This document shows positions 59,191 to 64,000 of a DNA stretch of 64,000 nucleotides, piece by piece (positions within the stretch are counted from its first letter, which is position 1; each line of letters starts with the position of its first letter). Below the pieces are notes generated by a model that saw nothing but the letters and a program-made list of their open reading frames with translations, did no database searches and had not been told where the DNA came from. Source of the stretch: Limnoperna fortunei (Eukaryota; Mollusca; Bivalvia; Mytilida; Modiolidae); NCBI GenBank assembly GCA_944474755.1, contig OX104117.1, forward strand, positions 40,193,222-40,257,221, written 5' to 3'. The position numbers and the translations under genes were made by a program.

Positions 59191-60189
59191 CTTTAAAACA
59201 CTCAAAAAGCCAAAATAAAACATTGAGAAACTATCAAAATAATATTTGAACAAAGATCTATTTTCAACTTCCTGACATTATATGACTTTAAAATTAACTT
59301 TTTCCTCAACGCGTACATTGAACATATGCTGCGACTTTAGTGTTGCGACAGGTTTCGTAACAAGACAAATTATATCAAGGAAGTTAATCCCCATTTTGTC
59401 CTCCTTGTTTGCCACTGCCATAGCAGCATTTTCTCTTCGAGAAAAGAAATTTCGTTCATCCCATTCTATCTTATCAATACTGGCTTCATATACCTAAGTG
59501 CATTACGCTGTTGTTCTATATTTGTGAAGTAATTGAACTTTCTGCACTTTAATTGTTTAGACACTTAAGTTTGAGGGCCATTTTTGGTTCATTATGCAAA
59601 GACAGGTGTTTCTAGAAAACAAGCGACATTCTTTTGATCTTTTTGGTCCGAGTTTACAGGAGGCAGAAAATGAATTTTCTTGTCTGTTTTCCATTACAAA
59701 CTTTCCAAAATAAATCATTAAAGATCCTCATCGGTTTCTTTTCTCTGTCAACTTTAACGGCATCTCTTTCTTGCCTGCCTTGCGACGACTGATATCATCT
59801 CTTTCGAAGTTATTCACCACTTACAATTAGAGAAGCAACCATTTCATCTGTGTATATCAACTGTAGTGCTTATGTGTCTTAATATTATATTTTTAATCTT
59901 ATTTTGATGTGAATTTTTTAATTAAACTAATTTTTGCTACAAGTCATTAATGTTATTATTTAATCTTATTGATGCGGCGACTGCTCTGACGTGAAGGATT
60001 CAGACCCTGCATGCAGGTGGCAATGTGGCAATTCCCTCTTTTCACCTGATTTGCTTAACAACTCTTTGGGCAACTTCAAAATAGAATAGCTGAGGAAAGT
60101 TGAATATTTGTTTCTGGTCATGGAGTTGACTTACATTTAAAGCGTCTGAAGTTGATTCTGTAGGATTACATGTATGTGGTGGGGCAATC
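59191..60189. other. No gene recognised
   Basis: AT-rich spacer. Nothing recognised. Confidence 0.45.
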
Positions 60190-60345
60190 AAAGTCCAAAA
60201 ACCACTGATAGAAAGCCATGGGACACACAACAACAAAACAATTAGCAACAAACGCCAGCGCACATACACTCAAGGAAATTGGTGTGAACTCATGTGAACT
60301 GAACAAATAAGTAGTTCCTGCCTGTTACTACACACCCGTCGTGTA
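60190..60345 (-). repeat. R1-related repeat fragment
   Basis: 'aataagtagttcctgcctgt' and 'acacacccgtcgtg' match 10960-11060, and more distantly the 'gcagtgcctgcctc' / 'acacccgtggtg' part of R1 at 53205. Confidence 0.5.
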
Positions 60346-60539
60346 ATTTGCATATTTTTGTGCCTTCCCTTCTTTTGTTCTTCTTGGATAAGTGTGAAGC
60401 TGGAGCTGAAATAGCACATGTCCGTTATCTTCTTTTTGAAATAATTTGGATCATGCCTTTTCGGTATGTTTTCTTTATTAAAGTGCTCGCATTTTATCGA
60501 TTTTTGAAAAGCACAAAAATAACTGGTTTTTTTTTATTT

Positions 60540-60662
60540 TGACACACCTCAGTTAGTAGACTGTTAGGTCAAATTTTACTGCCGTTATAATCCAAAGTTA
60601 GTTTTGTGATTTGTCCGATTAACCTCTCCAAAAAAAGCGAGGGTACGATTTTTCGTTCTAGT
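60540..60662 (+). repeat. Short dispersed repeat R5, copy 2
   Basis: 'tactgccgttataatccaaa', 'gttagttttgtgatttgtcc', 'aaaaaaagcgagggtacgat' and 'tttcgttcta' are the reverse complement of the R5 copy at 25215. Confidence 0.65.
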
Positions 60663-61324
60663 AGACTGTTAGTCCGCGAGGGTATCACCAGCCCAGTAGT
60701 CACACACGGTGCTGACAGGAATATCATTGATTCTTTCAGTGATATAGTAACTGTTTAAATTTGCTGACCTAAAATTTCGCCGGAAACGTATAACCTCCCT
60801 TAAAATATAACGGAAGATGATTCAAGATGAAACCATCAAATCTAAGCTAGGTCGACAATCAAACTGAAGGTATGTTACGTACCTATGGCAAATTTTCAGG
60901 ACATATCGATTATATTTTTTTAAAACATGTAATACAATTTTTTGTCATAAAGTCTCATAGCGAATGGGAATTTCATACGTTGTGCATAAAAACAAAGTTG
61001 AAATACCGTACTTAATTATGAATACTGATTAGTTGCTGAATTTTAGAACACATTGAGATATACAACAATTGATTTTAAATTTTTGCATGGCATACTTGAA
61101 CGTTGTTTTATACTGACAAGAACTGTAAGACATATTTTTGCAACATAATATAAAAATAATAGTCAAAATAAAGGCTAAAGCTGAGGAAACAATTTTCTTC
61201 AGTGGGACATTGAACTTTTCAAATTCCGTTACACGATGCATGTTAATGTCTAGTGCGTAATTACTTAACCGTCATAATGATAGATCGTAATAGGAAATCT
61301 ATTTCTTAAATGCGTCAGATATTT
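60663..61324. other. No gene recognised
   Basis: AT-rich spacer. Nothing recognised. Confidence 0.45.
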
Positions 61325-61690
61325 TACTTGAGCCATTGGTAGTCATTCCTTTTCTAAATTTGACGTTTTCCCTAACATAAAGATGAGTAACGTTATGAGT
61401 GTCTAATAAAAAGTACCGGGAAACCCATGTTGTGTGGTTCTCTTTGTTTGGTTTTGTTGTTGTTTTTTTTTATTTTGTTTTTTTTTTGGGGGGGGGGTTG
61501 TTTTTTTTTTTTGGTTTTTTTTTTAAATTTTTTTTTGTTTTGTTTTGGTTTTTTTGTGTGGTGTTTTGGTTTTTTTTTATGTTTTTTTTTTGTTGCGTTT
61601 TTTTTTATTTTGTTTTGTTTTTTGGTTTATTCTGCGTATAGTGTTTCTTTGTGTAACAGGATTTGGTCGTTCTCTCTAGGTTTTCTATTT
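61325..61690 (+). repeat. Repeat R1, copy 5, with T/G expansion
   Basis: R1 landmarks at both sides: 'gagccattggtagtcattcc', 'aaatttgacgttttccctaa' and 'gagtgtctaataa' on the left, and 'gtgtttctttgtgtaacagg' on the right. Between them, 61436-61630 is almost pure T and G on this strand, with T runs up to a dozen bases and a run of ten G at 61488-61497. In other R1 copies this position holds a short T/G tract, so the low-complexity block probably grew from it. Phe-rich frames here are artefacts. Confidence 0.75.
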
Positions 61691-62587
61691 TCGTTGATTG
61701 ATCTTTATAACCTATATATTTTACCTCATTCTGTTGACTATAATTACCTACATGCCTCCTGCATTAAATATGAATTGAAATCTCGATTTGTCAGCATCTT
61801 CTAAGTATTCCAAAAATTTAGCAAGTAAGCTGAGTACATCTACACTTAAAAGCTGCAAGCTTCTATGTCTTTTTAAAGAATCGCTATTTAATAATTAGTA
61901 GTGTAATCAAGGCAAACTAAACTATTTTTAACTAGTACTAATATAAGTCATTGAAATAAGCAAACAAAGTAACGAACGACGCGCTTAGTTGGCTCATTGA
62001 TTGATTTTCTGGAATCTTGTGTGTCTGTCCCACAATCTGGATAAGATATTGTGTTCTGCAATATTTTTTTAAATATCCGACCAGTATATAATGCTGCATC
62101 CCTAGTTCCTTTTCTCTTTTATTTCAAAATATGTTACATTGTGTCCACCCATATTAATAGAAATCTTACAATGTGTTACTTATACATGCAGGAATAAAAG
62201 TTTAACACTATATCACACGTCATGTTTGCCCAAAGTCGTACGGTCTTTAGTCCTCCATTCGATATAATTGTCATGTGATCATCATTCTAATATATAACAC
62301 AATCAAAGTGAAGACTGCACTGCTGGTAAGATTGCTTTGCATATATTAAATGAGAACCCTGCCTCATGTTTGATTATATCCACGTAAAAATATTTTAATG
62401 GCATACTAATAAAATGAAACAAAAAAAAAGACAATCCTCACCAATTAATAATCCCAGATGTCTGTGATTTTGCTATGAAAAAACTCCAAATATCACTCTA
62501 TTTAAAATGTATATGTATCAGGTGCACAATTACACCATGTGACAAGGATTCTGTGAAAGTTTGATCAAATTCCATATATATCTCCAT
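61691..62587. other. No gene recognised
   Basis: AT-rich spacer. Nothing recognised. Confidence 0.45.
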
Positions 62588-62711
62588 CAATCTAATTAAA
62601 ATTAAATCTTTCACTTGCTCCCCCCTTTTTGCTCTGGTCGCTGCGTGTACAACGCAGCGACCTATAACAAAAAGGGGGGAGCAAGTGAAAGATTTAATTT
62701 TAATTAGATTG
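62588..62711. mobile_element. Perfect 43-bp-arm hairpin with inner palindrome
   Basis: The left arm 62588-62630 ('caatctaattaaaattaaat' ... 'gctccccccttttt') is exactly complementary to 62669-62711. The 38-base centre contains a second palindrome, 'ggtcgctgcg' and 'cgcagcgacc'. The lack of any arm mismatch suggests a recent insertion or ongoing arm homogenisation. Confidence 0.9.
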
Positions 62712-62762
62712 TATCTCCATATAAATAAGAGTGATGAAATCAGCTTCTAAAATATTAAAATC

Positions 62763-62880
62763 AGTGGCTGAGTGGTTCAAGTCTCACTGTTAGCAGGGTG
62801 TGCTCTACTTCTTTCTACAATAAAAAATTAGCTGAAAATTGCTAAAAGGGCATTAAATCCCATTCAGACAAACAAAAAAG
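62763..62880 (+). mobile_element. tRNA-derived SINE, internally deleted
   Basis: The head 'gtggctgagtggttcaag' is an A-box-like tRNA-Leu/Ser segment; the sequence then jumps to the tail side 'tagctgaaaattgctaaaag' and 'ggcattaaatcccattcaga', ending 'caaacaaaaaa'. The middle of the SINE (the conserved block seen at 33050-33130) is missing. It is the only plus-strand copy in the window. Confidence 0.7.
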
Positions 62881-63818
62881 TCTTTTAGAACTGTATGATG
62901 CAACATTTATCTCTATACGACAGTCAAAATGCATGTAAATAGTTTCAGGTTCTAATATGGCGTCCTTCATACGCTTTGAGAACTCTTTAGGGTTCTAATA
63001 AGCATAGAGCATGGTGTGACGTCACAATTAGAATTCCGATGTCATATACGCTTAAACTGAAAAATTTCAAACAATGCAATTTTGTTAAAATTTCTCAATA
63101 TTTTTGGCTTAAAAGGTACGTATATTCAATAAATATATGTTTTTGTCAATAATATTTGCTTTAACAAATATACTAAATGTTGACGTATTTTGGTTATTGT
63201 TTTTGTGTGACAAATGAAAACCACTTGCCGCGTATGGTCCAGCTTACGCTCAATTCATCACTTTATTTTCCACAGTTATTTAGCGTTTTGAAATGCAGCG
63301 TATTTTTCAATCTGATAGAGCAATTTCTATAGTAAAGTTTAACCTTATTTACAACGGAAGTGTATGTTTGGAAGAGTCCATTGTCGTCTGTTCGAAATCC
63401 TTCGGGTAAATATCGTCTGCAGTTAAAGGGGGGGGGGGGGGGAATTCTCGCGGTTTGTCCGAATACCACTGACCGTTACGAAAGCAGACGATCTTTTTCA
63501 AAACAACGCGAGGTCCCTGTAGAAACTCAAATGGCTGACTTCCTATGTAAAATTCCGTAGCAAATGTCAAGGACGATTTGGAACTTGTCAACAACAAAGG
63601 CCTAATATAAAATATGGACGTGTTATCGTGTAGAAATGTTTTAAATTGGATTTTAACACTACAAAGGTACAATATGGAATAATAAAAAAATGCAAGCAAA
63701 ACACCTAGCGCAGCGGGGTGTAACATTTAGTATAGTTAAAAGAATATGTATCAGCATTGAAAGCATCCTCTTAGAGCCATTTCGAAATTTTAAGTCATTT
63801 GTTAGACATATTAGAATC
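62881..63818. other. No gene recognised; contains a G15 run
   Basis: Spacer with a homopolymer of 15 G at 63428-63442. The proline- and glycine-rich frames crossing it on either strand are artefacts. Confidence 0.6.
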
Positions 63819-63980
63819 GAAATAGATTACTACAATTGGGCTCTATGCGAATAAGTACATGGTTCGACCTTATATTTGTCTTCATTTTATACCTCGCTAT
63901 CGCTCAGTATAAAATATTGACAAATATAAGGTATAACCATGTTCTAATTCGAATAGAGCCCGCTCGCAATAATCTATTTC
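63819..63980. mobile_element. Foldback element, ~75-bp arms
   Basis: 'gaaatagatta', 'gggctctatgcgaataagta', 'catggttcgaccttatattt' and 'gtcttcattttata' pair with 'tataaaatattgac', 'aaatataaggtataaccatg', 'ttctaattcgaatagagccc' and 'taatctatttc' around 'cctcgctatcgctcag'. A few mismatches, no coding capacity. Confidence 0.85.
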
Positions 63981-64000
63981 TTAATTAAAATTTAAACACA

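Noticed and set aside
61399..61804. Phenylalanine-rich open frames of 80 and 125 residues
   Set aside because: They result from the T/G low-complexity tract.
62763..62790. tRNA-Leu/Ser gene
   Set aside because: Only an A-box-like segment is present; no acceptor stem, anticodon arm or B box follows, and the rest matches the SINE tail.
63263..63726. Proline-rich minus frames and glycine-rich plus frame
   Set aside because: All cross a run of 15 G; no conserved sequence beyond it.

Overview
The window is AT-rich, intergenic or intronic DNA from a eukaryote, most likely a bivalve mollusc and perhaps a mussel. That assignment is an inference. It rests on short dispersed repeats I recognise as typical of bivalves (an 'agctcacctgg' hairpin followed by 'aagggcaattactcc' repeats, and a tRNA-headed SINE with an 'aacgccactttcagcaa' body) and on LINE and Penelope-type proteins of the kind common in bivalves. 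No host gene, tRNA, rRNA or CRISPR array could be identified with confidence. Nearly every interpretable stretch is a transposable element or a derived repeat.

Layout. 1-5640: a quiet start, then a near-perfect 1,192-bp tandem duplication (2669-5052). 6535-10368: a composite element with long inverted ends filled with ~18-bp minisatellites; its right end was later hit by a 130-bp foldback element. 10369-24500: sparse repeats, several foldback (hairpin) elements and SINE fragments. 25200-30300: dispersed bivalve-type repeats, then a decayed hAT transposase C-terminus and a decayed, rearranged Penelope-like reverse transcriptase. 31300-36150: hairpin elements, a pair of adjacent tRNA-derived SINEs and a diverged minisatellite.

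36234-40490 (minus strand) is the best preserved element: a 5'-truncated Ty3/gypsy retrotransposon with a 296-bp LTR, a polypurine tract and the order gag-protease-integrase-reverse transcriptase-RNase H. Integrase before RT is copia-like and matches the unusual Gmr1 type; its gag also carries a SCAN-like capsid region. Two frameshifts and one stop codon break it.

41760-45280: a nested palindromic element (42191-44183) flanked by a directly repeated older sequence. 46800-53880: hairpin elements, a decayed LINE with endonuclease and RT (50479-52800) and a second Penelope-like fragment. 54930-59190: C-terminal remnants of two more LINEs and a weak seven-transmembrane-like fragment. 60190-64000: dispersed repeats, a T/G low-complexity expansion, a perfect 43-bp-arm hairpin, a truncated SINE and a final hairpin element.

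The elements do not form a cooperating system. The themes are a high density of foldback elements and one unusual LTR retrotransposon.
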